64,000 nt of DNA, from NCBI GenBank assembly GCA_017399065.1, contig JAFQEL010000037.1, positions 1 to 64,000 on the forward strand, read 5' to 3'. A program made the translations under genes and the position numbers. This document shows, piece by piece, positions 44,016 through 52,848 of this stretch. This DNA comes from Clostridia bacterium (GTDB lineage: Bacteria; Bacillota; Clostridia; Oscillospirales; Acutalibacteraceae). A model generated the notes under the pieces. The model worked only from the letters and a program-made list of their open reading frames with translations. It did not search any database and had not been told where the DNA came from. Numbering within the stretch: position 1 is the stretch's first letter; every line of letters begins with the position of its first letter.

Positions 44016-44783
44016 TTATTCTTTTGACTCGGGACAATCCTTGCAGTTTTCGGGCGGAGGGTCGTTTGTTATATCGAACATAGCAAGTCTGAGGTCTCTT
44101 ATCTGAAGTTTGCGTGCAACGATATCGACGTATGATTTTTCCTCTACCTCGCCGCCGTTTGCATATTTCTCGGCTGATATCGGGCAACGGAATATTTTGC
44201 CCTCGACAAAAAGAGTGTGGGTAGTCTTGCAGTATTTGCATGAGCTTTCTCTGTCTCTGATTTCGTAGTTGACCTCTTTCTCCTCAAACAGAGCTTTTAT
44301 TTCGTCAATCTTTTCACCGTCACTGTAAATAACGGCTGTCATACCGGGGTTGCGGAGAATATTGATAATATCTTCATCAGGCACGATATTACCTGAGCTC
44401 ACTACTTCAATAAGCTTGATTTTCGGCATTTCACGCATAACAACTTTGACTATATCAATAAGCTTACTGTAAGCCAACGGGTCATCACCAACAAAGCGGA
44501 GCTTAGCCATTGTATAGTTAAGCTCATAGAAAACATGAAGTGTATACTCAAGATTTTCGTAATTCGCCTCATAGCTGCCGCCTGCGGTTTTTGTTGTAAG
44601 CACGACATCGGTACATTCGGGAGTGAGATTCTGAATATTATAAAGCTCGCTGTTTGCAAGAATACTCAGCCACAAGCCCGGATAACGCAGAATATTTATC
44701 TGCTTGAATGCCTCGGGCAGCTTTGCGTAATGTGCCGAATAGCAACGGTTGACTATATATCTTTTTCTTTCTTTATTGGTCAT
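44016..44783 (-). CDS. Radical-SAM-like barrel protein without the N-terminal cluster motif
   Basis: A 255-aa protein. The middle (about 90-165) reads like a radical SAM half-barrel: AKLRFVGDDPLAYSKLIDI in the place of the usual F-x-GGEP strand, KIKLIEVVSSGNIVPDEDI in the place of the TNG strand, and MTAVIYSDGE like the ISxDG strand. The expected CxxxCxxC near the start is missing; only one Cys (LTPECTD) is there. The C-terminal part has CKYCKTTHTLFVEGKIFRCP and a final CKDC, a SPASM-like set of five cysteines. It is the last gene after recO (15-base gap). It may be a non-catalytic paralogue or an Fe-S/zinc protein; function unknown. Confidence 0.55.
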   Translation of the reverse strand: MTNKERKRYIVNRCYSAHYAKLPEAFKQINILRYPGLWLSILANSELYNIQNLTPECTDVVLTTKTAGGSYEANYENLEYTLHVFYELNYTMAKLRFVGDDPLAYSKLIDIVKVVMREMPKIKLIEVVSSGNIVPDEDIINILRNPGMTAVIYSDGEKIDEIKALFEEKEVNYEIRDRESSCKYCKTTHTLFVEGKIFRCPISAEKYANGGEVEEKSYVDIVARKLQIRDLRLAMFDITNDPPPENCKDCPESKE

Positions 44784-44798
44784 AGTTCAAAATTTCCT

Positions 44799-45536
44799 TT
44801 ATGTAAATGATTTATAGAATTCAAGCGATCTGTACCTGCGCTGCGTGCGTGCAAGCAGATAAGTTTCGGATATATCAGCAAGGCTTTTAAGTCCTGTATT
44901 AGACAGAGTAAAAGAAAAAATCTTTTCGGGGTCTGACAGGCAGATATGCCTCATTGCGGCGACAACGCCTGCGGTAACAGGTACTGTATGATGACTCGGT
45001 CTGTGAGCTTCGCAGTAAAGCTGAGAATGCTCGATATCAAAGAGCATCGTATCATCAGAATACTTGGCACACTCAGCACAACCTATAAGGTCGGGCATAT
45101 AGCCCGTAAGGCTGAGTATTCGAAGCTCAAAAATAGCCTTGAGCTGATGAATCGGTAGCTTGTTATTTGACAGCTTATAAAGCGTATTGAGCACAAGGGA
45201 GAGCAACTCCTGAGAATCGGTGCCCTCAGGTGCAAGCTCGCACACAAGCTCACAAAAATACATCGCAAGCGAAGTACGTGCAAAGTCACCGCGGATACCG
45301 AAAAAAACCTCAATAGGCTCAGCCTCATCTATAGTATAGACATCGCGGCTCATATAAATTGAAAGACGGGAGTAACCCAGAAGCTGTGTGGCAGAGAGCG
45401 AGCGGCTTTTTATGCTCCTCGCTCCCCTTACAAACGCCTTGATAACACCCATATCACGGGTAAGGACAGTAACAAGTCTGTCCGCCTCACCCGTCTGAAT
45501 TTCGCGTATTATCAGTCCGTCTGTGTTGAGCCTCAT
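44799..45536 (-). CDS. recO: DNA repair protein RecO
   Basis: A 245-aa recombination mediator. The N-terminal OB fold is GLIIREIQTGEADRLVTVLT then GVIKAFVRGARSIKSRS. A helical domain follows, then a zinc site with GCAECAKYSDD and LYCEAHRP (Cys/Cys...Cys/His). It loads RecA with RecR. It lies after yqzL and overlaps it by 50 bases. The length is standard for Firmicutes. Confidence 0.94.
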   Translation of the reverse strand: MRLNTDGLIIREIQTGEADRLVTVLTRDMGVIKAFVRGARSIKSRSLSATQLLGYSRLSIYMSRDVYTIDEAEPIEVFFGIRGDFARTSLAMYFCELVCELAPEGTDSQELLSLVLNTLYKLSNNKLPIHQLKAIFELRILSLTGYMPDLIGCAECAKYSDDTMLFDIEHSQLYCEAHRPSHHTVPVTAGVVAAMRHICLSDPEKIFSFTLSNTGLKSLADISETYLLARTQRRYRSLEFYKSFT

Positions 45537-45615
45537 TGGCTATCTCCCTGTATTTCAAATAATCTTTAATTTTTCCGCTCTTTGTGAATTTTTCCCAGGC
45601 TTCGTTTTTATCCAT
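45487..45615 (-). CDS. yqzL: YqzL-like small protein (42 aa)
   Basis: A 42-codon frame from ATG 45615 to TGA 45487 encodes MDKNEAWEKFTKSGKIKDYL then KYREIANEAQ. The opening (W..F..tG.i..Yl.y) matches the tiny YqzL proteins that sit between era and recO in Bacillus and Clostridia, and the gene is in exactly that place. AAAGGATG lies about 8 bases before the ATG. Its last 50 bases overlap the start of recO in another frame, which may couple the two. Function unknown. Confidence 0.75.
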   Translation of the reverse strand: MDKNEAWEKFTKSGKIKDYLKYREIANEAQHRRTDNTRNSDG

Positions 45616-45680
45616 TACACATTCATCCTTTCTGTTTATAAAGTATGAATGTACAGTGTTTTTATGAATGGAAATTAATA

Positions 45681-46574
45681 TCAGTCAAGACCGAAATTAT
45701 GAATCAGGCCCTCTCTGTTTCGCCAGTCTTCCTTGACCTTTACCCAGCATTTGAGATTGACTTTACAGTCAAAAAACCTCTCCATATCTTCACGGGCACG
45801 CGTTGAGATACGCTTGAGCATAGCGCCTTGTTTGCCAATAATTATGCCCTTGTGGCTCTCTTTTTCGCAGTAGATAATTGCCTCTATATCGAGAATATCG
45901 GCATCGTCACGCTCACGCATACGCTCAATGCTGACTGCTGTGCCGTGAGGAATTTCCTTATCGAGATTGCGGAGCAGTTTCTCACGAATCATCTCTGCGG
46001 CGAGCACACGCTCGGGCTGGTCGGTAAGTGTGTCCTCAGGGAAGAAGTGATAGCCTTCCTCGGCAAGCTTCATAAGCTCGTCAAGCAAAGGCTCCATATT
46101 GTCACCTTTGACTGCAGAAACGGGCACGATCGCCTCGAAATTATATAGCTGTGAAAACTCAAGAATACGCTTCATAAGGTTTCCTTTTTCGGGTATTGTA
46201 TCCACCTTATTGATCGCAAGCACTACCCTTGCCTTCTGCTGTGCAAATTTCTTGAGAAGCTCCTCTTCTGTCGGGCGAAGCTCACCCATCGGCTCAACAA
46301 CAAAAAGGCAGGCATCAACACCCGAAATTGTTTCGTCAACAGCCTTTATCATTTTTTCGCCGAGCTTTGTCTTAGGTCTGTGGAAGCCCGGTGTATCGGT
46401 AAAGACAAGCTGAGTTTCATCAACAGTAAGCACACCCATAATGCGGGTACGTGTTGTCTGCGGCTTATCGGAAACAATAGCGATTTTTTCACCGAGAAGC
46501 CTATTGAGAATTGAAGATTTGCCGACATTTGGACAGCCGACAATAGCTATAAACGCAGTTTTCTGCTCATTCAT
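45681..46574 (-). CDS. era: GTPase Era
   Basis: A 297-aa ribosome-assembly GTPase. G1 is GCPNVGKSS, G2 region TTRTRIMGV, G3 FTDTPGFHRPK, G4 NKVD and G5 PVSAVKGDN. The C-terminal KH domain (about 205-297) has KESHKGIIIGKQGAMLKRIS for 16S rRNA binding. It lies 4 bases after dgkA. Every motif is canonical. Confidence 0.97.
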   Translation of the reverse strand: MNEQKTAFIAIVGCPNVGKSSILNRLLGEKIAIVSDKPQTTRTRIMGVLTVDETQLVFTDTPGFHRPKTKLGEKMIKAVDETISGVDACLFVVEPMGELRPTEEELLKKFAQQKARVVLAINKVDTIPEKGNLMKRILEFSQLYNFEAIVPVSAVKGDNMEPLLDELMKLAEEGYHFFPEDTLTDQPERVLAAEMIREKLLRNLDKEIPHGTAVSIERMRERDDADILDIEAIIYCEKESHKGIIIGKQGAMLKRISTRAREDMERFFDCKVNLKCWVKVKEDWRNREGLIHNFGLD

Positions 46575-46578
46575 AAAT

Positions 46579-47067
46579 TTACTTTCTCCTGAATATTTTG
46601 AGATAACTTTTGGGATTTACAAACATAAACAGCACGGCAACAATAAAACTGAGCACAAAGAGCACTAAGCTGAGAGGATTTGCCGCATAATAAGCAAACA
46701 TAGCCCTGAAAGCATCGGGCTGATAGAGAATTATAAAACCTACAGCAACGGCAAACAAAGTTGCTACAAGCACTGCACCTGCAGCAGTATCCTTTGCGAT
46801 ACGTGCCGTGTCGCTTATTTCACCCTTTGATGCAGTATCTACCGCACGCTCAACAGCTGTATTGATGTACTCCGCAGCAATAACAAGTGCCGCAGCAAGT
46901 GCAAGTACAGCCGCCTGAGTACGGCTTACGGTAAAGAAATCGTAACGCAACAGGAAGAAAGCCATATAAGCAAGACAGCAAAAATGCACACGCATATTAC
47001 GCTCACTTAAAATTCCGTAGGCTACACCTCTGAATGCATAGACAAAGCTTTTAAGAAAAGAAAGCAT
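46579..47067 (-). CDS. dgkA: Diacylglycerol/undecaprenol kinase (DgkA family)
   Basis: A 162-aa membrane kinase. The conserved segment EYINTAVERAVDTASKGE plus ARIAKDTAAGAVLVA is the DgkA active site with its Glu and Asp ligands. Three membrane helices form the core; a fourth at the C-terminus (PLSLVLFVLSFIVAVLFMFV) extends it beyond the usual ~125 aa. Gram-positive members phosphorylate undecaprenol to keep the cell-wall carrier pool. Standard place between ybeY and era. Confidence 0.93.
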   Translation of the reverse strand: MLSFLKSFVYAFRGVAYGILSERNMRVHFCCLAYMAFFLLRYDFFTVSRTQAAVLALAAALVIAAEYINTAVERAVDTASKGEISDTARIAKDTAAGAVLVATLFAVAVGFIILYQPDAFRAMFAYYAANPLSLVLFVLSFIVAVLFMFVNPKSYLKIFRRK

Positions 47068-47070
47068 AAA

Positions 47071-47580
47071 TTAACCCTCTTCATCCTCACCGAGATAATA
47101 ACTGCTTGTACGGTGAAGACCGAGCTTTACAAGTACTTCTTCCTCTTTTTCACGCATCCGCACACGCTCAAGGCCTCCGTTAACATGATCATAACCGAGC
47201 AAATGAAGCATTGAATGTACAGTGAGGAAAGCAACCTCACGCTGAAGTGTATGTTCGTAGAGCTTTGCCTGTGCAACGGCGTGCTCCATTGATATAACTA
47301 TATCACCAAGCATTTTTGCACCGGTTTCGGGATTCTCATCGTAAACGCCGTTTTCGCCGAGCGGAAAAGAGAGAACATCGGTAGATGAATCAATATTACG
47401 GAACTCTTTATTAAGCTCCTGTATACGCTCATCATCGACAAAAGTTACGCTTACCTCTGCCGAGCCCTCAAAGTTCTCGCTGACAAGCACAGCCGTACAG
47501 CTTCGCCTTACAAGCAGGCGTAAGCCCGTAGGGATTTTCACCTTTGTCTGTTCGTCTGAAATAATTACCTTGTTTTTCAC
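47071..47580 (-). CDS. ybeY: Endoribonuclease YbeY
   Basis: A 169-aa zinc-dependent RNase for 16S rRNA 3'-end maturation and ribosome quality control. The metal site HSMLHLLGYDH (H-x3-H-x5-H) is intact, with NIDSSTDVLSFPLGE and LGDIVISMEHA as further family blocks. It lies 18 bases after phoH and 3 bases before dgkA, the classical Firmicutes order. Confidence 0.96.
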   Translation of the reverse strand: MKNKVIISDEQTKVKIPTGLRLLVRRSCTAVLVSENFEGSAEVSVTFVDDERIQELNKEFRNIDSSTDVLSFPLGENGVYDENPETGAKMLGDIVISMEHAVAQAKLYEHTLQREVAFLTVHSMLHLLGYDHVNGGLERVRMREKEEEVLVKLGLHRTSSYYLGEDEEG

Positions 47581-47598
47581 TTCTCTTTTCTCCTCTCT

Positions 47599-48582
47599 TT
47601 ATTTTTTCTTTCGTTCTTCGTATTTTGCGTATGCCTTGACAATATCCTGAACCAGTCTGTGACGCACAACATCCTTATCGTTGAACGCTACCGTTTCGAT
47701 ATCGTCAACACCTTTGAGTATTCTTATTACCTCTACAAGACCCGATCGCTTACCGTCCGGAAGGTCAATCTGTGTAACGTCACCTGTGATTACCATTTTT
47801 GAATTAAAACCAAGACGGGTAAGAAACATTTTCATCTGCTCGGGAGTTGTATTCTGAGCTTCGTCGAGGATTACAAAGCTGTCGTCAAGCGTACGGCCTC
47901 GCATATAGGCAAGCGGAGCAACCTCAATGCTTCCCCTCTCCTGATACTTCTGGAAATTCTCCGCGCCGAGCATATCGAAAAGCGCATCATACAGCGGGCG
48001 AAGATAAGGGTCAACCTTCTGCTGAAGGTCACCGGGAAGGAAGCCGAGCTTCTCACCTGCTTCAACAGCAGGTCTTGTAAGGATGATACGGTTGACCTCT
48101 TTGGCACGGAAAGCATTGACAGCCATCGCAACGGCAAGGTAAGTTTTACCTGTACCTGCAGGACCTACACCAAAGACGATAGTATTGTTGCGTATTGCCT
48201 CGATATAGGTTTTCTGACCTAAAGTCTTGGGTTTGACGGGTCTGCCCTTGGCGGTAATGCAAACGCAGTCGTTACCCATTGAAGAAATCTGTGTTTCATT
48301 GCCCTCGCCGACAAGAGTCATAACATAGCGTACATTCTGCTCAGTCAGCGCCTCGCCTTTATTAATAAGAGTCAGCAATCCGTTAATTGCACGCACAGCC
48401 TTTGATACACCGTCTGCCTCACCTGTAACTTTAAGCTCAGAGCCGCGGCTGACAACAGCAACGCCGTACTCGTGCTCAATCTTTCTGATATTTTCATCAA
48501 AGCTGCCGAAAAGACTAACGGCATGCTCCATTCTGTCAATATTTACCGTCTGCTCAAACAAAAGGCTACTCTCCTTACGCAT
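47599..48582 (-). CDS. phoH: PhoH-like ATPase
   Basis: A 327-aa protein. An N-terminal KH-like RNA-binding part (to about 115) is followed by a RecA-type ATPase with Walker A FGVGPAGTGKTYLA, Walker B SFVILDEAQNTTPEQMKMF and the sensor MVITGDVTQIDLP. RPAVEAGEKLGFLPGDLQQK is the PhoH signature. It opens the phoH-ybeY-dgkA-era-yqzL-recO run. The exact role is unsettled; RNA helicase or nuclease partner of YbeY is proposed. Confidence 0.94.
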   Translation of the reverse strand: MRKESSLLFEQTVNIDRMEHAVSLFGSFDENIRKIEHEYGVAVVSRGSELKVTGEADGVSKAVRAINGLLTLINKGEALTEQNVRYVMTLVGEGNETQISSMGNDCVCITAKGRPVKPKTLGQKTYIEAIRNNTIVFGVGPAGTGKTYLAVAMAVNAFRAKEVNRIILTRPAVEAGEKLGFLPGDLQQKVDPYLRPLYDALFDMLGAENFQKYQERGSIEVAPLAYMRGRTLDDSFVILDEAQNTTPEQMKMFLTRLGFNSKMVITGDVTQIDLPDGKRSGLVEVIRILKGVDDIETVAFNDKDVVRHRLVQDIVKAYAKYEERKKK

Positions 48583-48715
48583 AAAACAAATAAAAATAGT
48601 ATAAACTTACAGAATTATAACACGCTTTTTGTGAAATGTCACTACTTTTTTTGTTATTTTATCCAAATAACAGAATAAATTTTAGCTTTGCATACTTTTT
48701 CCGTATGTATAACTA

Positions 48716-48744
48716 TTGCGTTTTTTATTCCGTTAAGATATAAT
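48716..48744 (+). promoter_or_regulatory. Promoter for the GPH sugar symporter
   Basis: TTGCGT (48716-48721), 17-base spacer, TATAAT (48739-48744). The transcript would begin just ahead of the hairpin at 48758. Confidence 0.65.
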
Positions 48745-48757
48745 TGTGAAAAAACAA

Positions 48758-48794
48758 GTGTATTACAGTTTTGGTTATGCAAACTATAATACAC
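48758..48794 (+). promoter_or_regulatory. Strong leader hairpin/palindrome abutting the Shine-Dalgarno
   Basis: Arms GTGTATTA-C-AGTTT (48758-48771) and AAACT-A-TAATACAC (48781-48794) pair over 14 positions with a single C/A mismatch, around a 9-base loop. The next base starts AGGAGGG (48795-48801), the ribosome site of the symporter. It may act as a DNA operator or as an RNA structure that controls translation. Confidence 0.6.
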
Positions 48795-48808
48795 AGGAGG
48801 GAAAGAAG

Positions 48809-50215
48809 ATGAGTACCAAAAACAACCTTCGCCCGTTCGGTTGGCGTGATAAGCTCGGTTATGCTATGGGTGATATGGGCTGTGGATTTTCATTCCAGCT
48901 CGTAGCAACATTCATGCAGCTTTTCTATATGCAATATATAGGTGTATCGGAAGAAGCATATGCAATCATTATTATTTTGTCCAAAGTATTCGATGCAATT
49001 AATGACATTGTCATAGGTAACCTTGTAGACACAAAAAAGATCGGAAAAAAAAGTAAATATATGCCATGGATTCTGATAGGTGCTGTTACACTTGTTATAT
49101 TCAACGTTATGATATTTGCACCGGTGCAGAGCTTCTCAACATGGGGCAAATATGCATGGTGCCTCGGCTCATACTGTCTGTGGTCAATTGCATATACAAT
49201 GGTAAACGTGCCGTACGGCTCACTCCATTCAGTTATTACCGACGACCCGCAGCAAAAGGTTTCGCTTTCAACCTTCCGCAGCATCGGTGCCGCTCTGCCC
49301 GCGATAGTAATTATGATAGTGCTCCCCAATATAGTATACGATAAGAAGCTTAATGCTGCAGGAGAAGAGATCGAAGTACTCAAGGGCAGCTCACTTCTGC
49401 CCGTTGCCATTGTTCTCTCGGTTGTGGCAATGGTAGTGCTTTGGGGAACAACAAAGCTCGTTACAGAACGTGTCAGCCACACTTCAAGTGATAATGCAGT
49501 AGGCTTCAAAGCAATGATATCCTCTACAAAATCATTCTTTACAAACCGTGCTATGGTCGGTGCAACAATCGCATCTGTCGCTTCTGTTGCTCTCTTCAAC
49601 TCGACAATGGCACTCAACAATATGGTTTTCCAGTATTTCTTCCACGCTACCGATAAGATAAGTATAGCTATGGTCGGCAGCTATGCACCGATGATTCTGT
49701 TTATGGCATTCATCGGCAAGCTTACAAAGAAATTCGGTAAAAAAACAGTAATTGTAACATCAATGCTTGTAGGTGCGATTTCGGGTTTAGTTGCACTGTT
49801 TGTGCCTATTTCTCCTGACACAACAGGCATGATAATTTACGTCGTTTGTCTTATGGGTCTTAACCTCGGTAACGCAGGCTTCCAGATTTCCGTATGGGCA
49901 ATTGTTGCAGACTGTATCGAAGTCAGCTACAGAAAGACAGGCAAGAGCGAAGAAGGCTCACTGTATGCAATTTACTCATTCTTCCGCAAGCTCGCTCAGG
50001 GCATCGGCCAGGCAGTTGTAGCGCTCGGCCTCGGTGCAATCGGCTTTGTAGAGGGTGAAACCGCTGTACAGCCCGAAGGCTTTGGCGAAGACGTCAAGAA
50101 TCTTTACTTCATCGTGCTTGCAATCGGCTCACTTATCGCTTTCCTTGCCATGAAGTTTATCTACAACATCGGCAAGAAGGAAGAAGAAGAATTTGCCGCA
50201 CAAAGCAAGGCTTAA
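48809..50215 (+). CDS. GPH-family sugar:cation symporter (MFS)
   Basis: A 468-aa transporter with about 12 membrane helices. Features of the glycoside-pentoside-hexuronide group are DKLGYAMGDMGCGFSFQLV at the start, KVFDAINDIVIGNLVDTKKIG (the conserved D-D motif after helix 2) and KSKYMPWILIG. KLTKKFGKKTVIV marks the loop between helices 8 and 9. The start at 48809 (MSTKNNLRPFGWRDK) has AGGAGGG upstream. It precedes a secreted GH3 and probably imports its product, but a terminator and new promoter separate them. The exact sugar is unknown. Confidence 0.9.
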   Translation: MSTKNNLRPFGWRDKLGYAMGDMGCGFSFQLVATFMQLFYMQYIGVSEEAYAIIIILSKVFDAINDIVIGNLVDTKKIGKKSKYMPWILIGAVTLVIFNVMIFAPVQSFSTWGKYAWCLGSYCLWSIAYTMVNVPYGSLHSVITDDPQQKVSLSTFRSIGAALPAIVIMIVLPNIVYDKKLNAAGEEIEVLKGSSLLPVAIVLSVVAMVVLWGTTKLVTERVSHTSSDNAVGFKAMISSTKSFFTNRAMVGATIASVASVALFNSTMALNNMVFQYFFHATDKISIAMVGSYAPMILFMAFIGKLTKKFGKKTVIVTSMLVGAISGLVALFVPISPDTTGMIIYVVCLMGLNLGNAGFQISVWAIVADCIEVSYRKTGKSEEGSLYAIYSFFRKLAQGIGQAVVALGLGAIGFVEGETAVQPEGFGEDVKNLYFIVLAIGSLIAFLAMKFIYNIGKKEEEEFAAQSKA

Positions 50216-50229
50216 ACACAATCGTTCTT

Positions 50230-50265
50230 ACAGACTCTTTCATTTCGAAGGGGTCTGTTTTTTTC
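50230..50265 (+). terminator. Terminator after the symporter
   Basis: Stem ACAGACTC (50230-50237) with GGGTCTGT (50251-50258), extended by TTTC/GAAG inside, followed by seven Ts. Confidence 0.75.
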
Positions 50266-50270
50266 TTCCG

Positions 50271-50299
50271 TTGCAAATAACAATACGGTATGATATAAT
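50271..50299 (+). promoter_or_regulatory. Promoter for the GH3 gene
   Basis: TTGCAA (50271-50276), 17-base spacer, TATAAT (50294-50299), 31 bases before the ATG with AAGGAGG between. Confidence 0.7.
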
Positions 50300-50330
50300 A
50301 CAGTTATCTTCTGCAAGGAGGCTTACCCGT

Positions 50331-52826
50331 ATGAAAAAAACAAAACTGTTTTTCAGACGCACTCTTTCCCTTATTATCGTTACAGCTATGCTTGTCTCTA
50401 TGTCAGTCTGTGCCTTTGCGGCATCGGATATGATAAGCGATGAAACGAGAGCAAAATCAATCGAAATCGCTAATCAGATTGAATCAGAAGGTATCGTATT
50501 ACTCAAGAATGATGACGGTACACTGCCCCTCGAAACACGCAGGGTCAACGTTTTCGGTGCCGCCTCTTGTTCAATCGCTTTTGCGGGTGCAGCAGGCTCG
50601 GGTGCCGTACGTTCATCCGATGCCATAGGTTTTTACGATGCCCTTACAAATGCAGGCATAGAGTATAACGAGTCCCTTTACAACGCTTATGCGGGCTTCG
50701 CAGGCACTAAATACGATCTTGGTTTCTTAGGCTACATAATAACTGTACTCAAGCAGTTTTTCGGCGGCGGTCAATCCGAAATGCCGATAAGCAGAATCAG
50801 CGAATCGGTATGGGAAGACGCACGCGAATTCTCCGACACTGCAATCATTGTCATCGGCAGAGTCGGCACGGAAATGAAGGACCTCAGCATTAAAACGCTC
50901 AACCTTACCGCTGAAGAAGAGCAGATGATTGAAAAGGTTTGTGAAAACTTCTCCGATGTTATAGTTGTATTCAACATATCAAATATAATGGATATGTCCT
51001 GGCTTAAGGATTACGACAGCATTAAGGCCGCTATGATCATGTGGCTGCCCGGTGAAGTCGGTACCGACAGCGTAGGTAAGGTGCTTACAGGTAAAGTCAA
51101 TCCTTCAGGTAAGCTTGTCGATACGGTTTCATATGATATTGAAGACCACCCGGCCTCAGAAAACTTCGGCAACTACATGTATAAGGGTATTTTCGGAATC
51201 CCGAAGTATTTTGTTAACTACAGCGAAGGTATTTACGTCGGCTACAGATATTTTGAAACTTTCGCACCCGAAAAGGTACAATATCCTTTTGGTTACGGTC
51301 TGTCATACACGGATTTTGAGTGGGAAGTTACCGATTTCATGACTGACAGCGAAGAAATAACGGCAACTGTCAACGTCACCAACACAGGCGACGTTGCAGG
51401 TAAAGATATAGTACAGACGTATTTCTCCGCACCTTACTATGAGGGCGGAATTGAAAAGAGTGCAATCGAGCTTGCCGCATACGCTAAAACAGAGCTGCTT
51501 GCACCCGGTGAAAGCCAGACTCTGACTTTGACTTTCAAAACAGAAGATATGGCATCCTACGACTCAAAAACAGAAGAAGCGTGGGTGCTTGACGAAGGCG
51601 AATATAAAATCCATATCGCACACGATATAAGGACGTTTGAAGAATCGTTCACATACACGGTTGATGAAAAAGTTGTTTATAAAACCGATAACAATTCGGG
51701 TAACGAAATCGGTAATCTCTTTGAACAGGCAGAGGGTGACCTGACCTATCTCTCACGCAGTGATGCAAAAGGCACCTACCCTGCTCCTCCGACAGATTAC
51801 AGTGCACCCGACATCGTCAAAAACAGTGACCAAAGACCTGCCCCGACTACAGAAGGTACCGCACCGAAAACAGGCGTAAAATATGCTGACGGTGTTATTA
51901 CACTCAGTGATGTTGCAAAGGACGAATCTCTGTGGGATGCATTCCTTGACCAGCTTACCGTAGATGAGATGATTACCCTCATTACCGACTGCGGCTACGA
52001 AACAGAGGCTATCGACAGACTCGGTATCCCCTCAACCTCCGACAATGACGGTCCTTCCTGCGTTAAGGGCTCGGGCGGCTTGCTTTACTCAGACTGCGGT
52101 CTCGCCTTCCCTGTTGCGACAGCACTTGCCTGCACGTGGAACGATGAGCTTGCGGAAGATTTCGGCGAAATAATCGGTGAAGAAGCGAATCAGCTGGGCA
52201 CTCACGTTTGGTATGCACCCGGCTGTAACATTCACCGCAGCCCTCAGGGTGGCAGAAACAACGAGTATTACTCCGAAGACCCGTTACTTTCGGGCAGAAT
52301 GTCTGCCGCCGTCACAAGAGGTGCACAGTCTAAGGGCATTGTTGTTACCGTCAAGCATTTTGCCGCAAATGAGCAGGAAACCAACAGACAATCTAATGGA
52401 CTGTACACATGGCTGAGTGAGCAATCTCTCCGCGAAATATACCTTGAGCCGTTTGAAATATCCGTCAAAGAAGGCGGCGCAAAAGGTATTATGTCGGCAT
52501 ATAACAGAATCGGTGCAGAATGGTGCGGCGGCAGCAAGGCACTTATCACAGACCTGTTAAGAAACGAGTGGGGCTTCGACGGATTTGTTATAACAGATGC
52601 CAGCATCGACCTTACGGGAGACGGATATCTTGACCCCGTGCTTGCCGTATACGCACGCAACGACGGTATTCTTACAATGCTTTATGTTATATCGGCACCG
52701 CAGACAATACTTTCGCTCAAATATGCATACAAAAAAGACCCTATAGGAATGGGCAACGCAATGCGTCTTTGCGTTTACGACATATGCCGTATGAAAATGC
52801 AGACAGCTGCTTTTGAAGCAGAATAA
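50331..52826 (+). CDS. Exported GH3 beta-glycosidase with swapped domain order
   Basis: An 831-aa protein. A signal peptide or anchor is at residues 1-35 (LSLIIVTAMLVSMSVCAFAA). The usual C-terminal alpha/beta sandwich comes first (ESEGIVLLKNDDGTLPL, about 50-350), then a fibronectin-III-like domain (about 365-470, GDVAGKDIVQTYFSAPYYEG). The catalytic barrel is last (about 540-831), with RLGIPSTSDNDGPSC, VVTVKHFAANEQETNRQ and WGFDGFVITDAS, where Asp is the expected nucleophile. This inverted order is known in some rumen and gut Clostridia beta-glucosidases. Start set by AAGGAGG. Substrate could be beta-glucoside or beta-xyloside. Confidence 0.9.
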   Translation: MKKTKLFFRRTLSLIIVTAMLVSMSVCAFAASDMISDETRAKSIEIANQIESEGIVLLKNDDGTLPLETRRVNVFGAASCSIAFAGAAGSGAVRSSDAIGFYDALTNAGIEYNESLYNAYAGFAGTKYDLGFLGYIITVLKQFFGGGQSEMPISRISESVWEDAREFSDTAIIVIGRVGTEMKDLSIKTLNLTAEEEQMIEKVCENFSDVIVVFNISNIMDMSWLKDYDSIKAAMIMWLPGEVGTDSVGKVLTGKVNPSGKLVDTVSYDIEDHPASENFGNYMYKGIFGIPKYFVNYSEGIYVGYRYFETFAPEKVQYPFGYGLSYTDFEWEVTDFMTDSEEITATVNVTNTGDVAGKDIVQTYFSAPYYEGGIEKSAIELAAYAKTELLAPGESQTLTLTFKTEDMASYDSKTEEAWVLDEGEYKIHIAHDIRTFEESFTYTVDEKVVYKTDNNSGNEIGNLFEQAEGDLTYLSRSDAKGTYPAPPTDYSAPDIVKNSDQRPAPTTEGTAPKTGVKYADGVITLSDVAKDESLWDAFLDQLTVDEMITLITDCGYETEAIDRLGIPSTSDNDGPSCVKGSGGLLYSDCGLAFPVATALACTWNDELAEDFGEIIGEEANQLGTHVWYAPGCNIHRSPQGGRNNEYYSEDPLLSGRMSAAVTRGAQSKGIVVTVKHFAANEQETNRQSNGLYTWLSEQSLREIYLEPFEISVKEGGAKGIMSAYNRIGAEWCGGSKALITDLLRNEWGFDGFVITDASIDLTGDGYLDPVLAVYARNDGILTMLYVISAPQTILSLKYAYKKDPIGMGNAMRLCVYDICRMKMQTAAFEAE

Positions 52827-52848
52827 ATATCGAAAGGAATAACCAACT

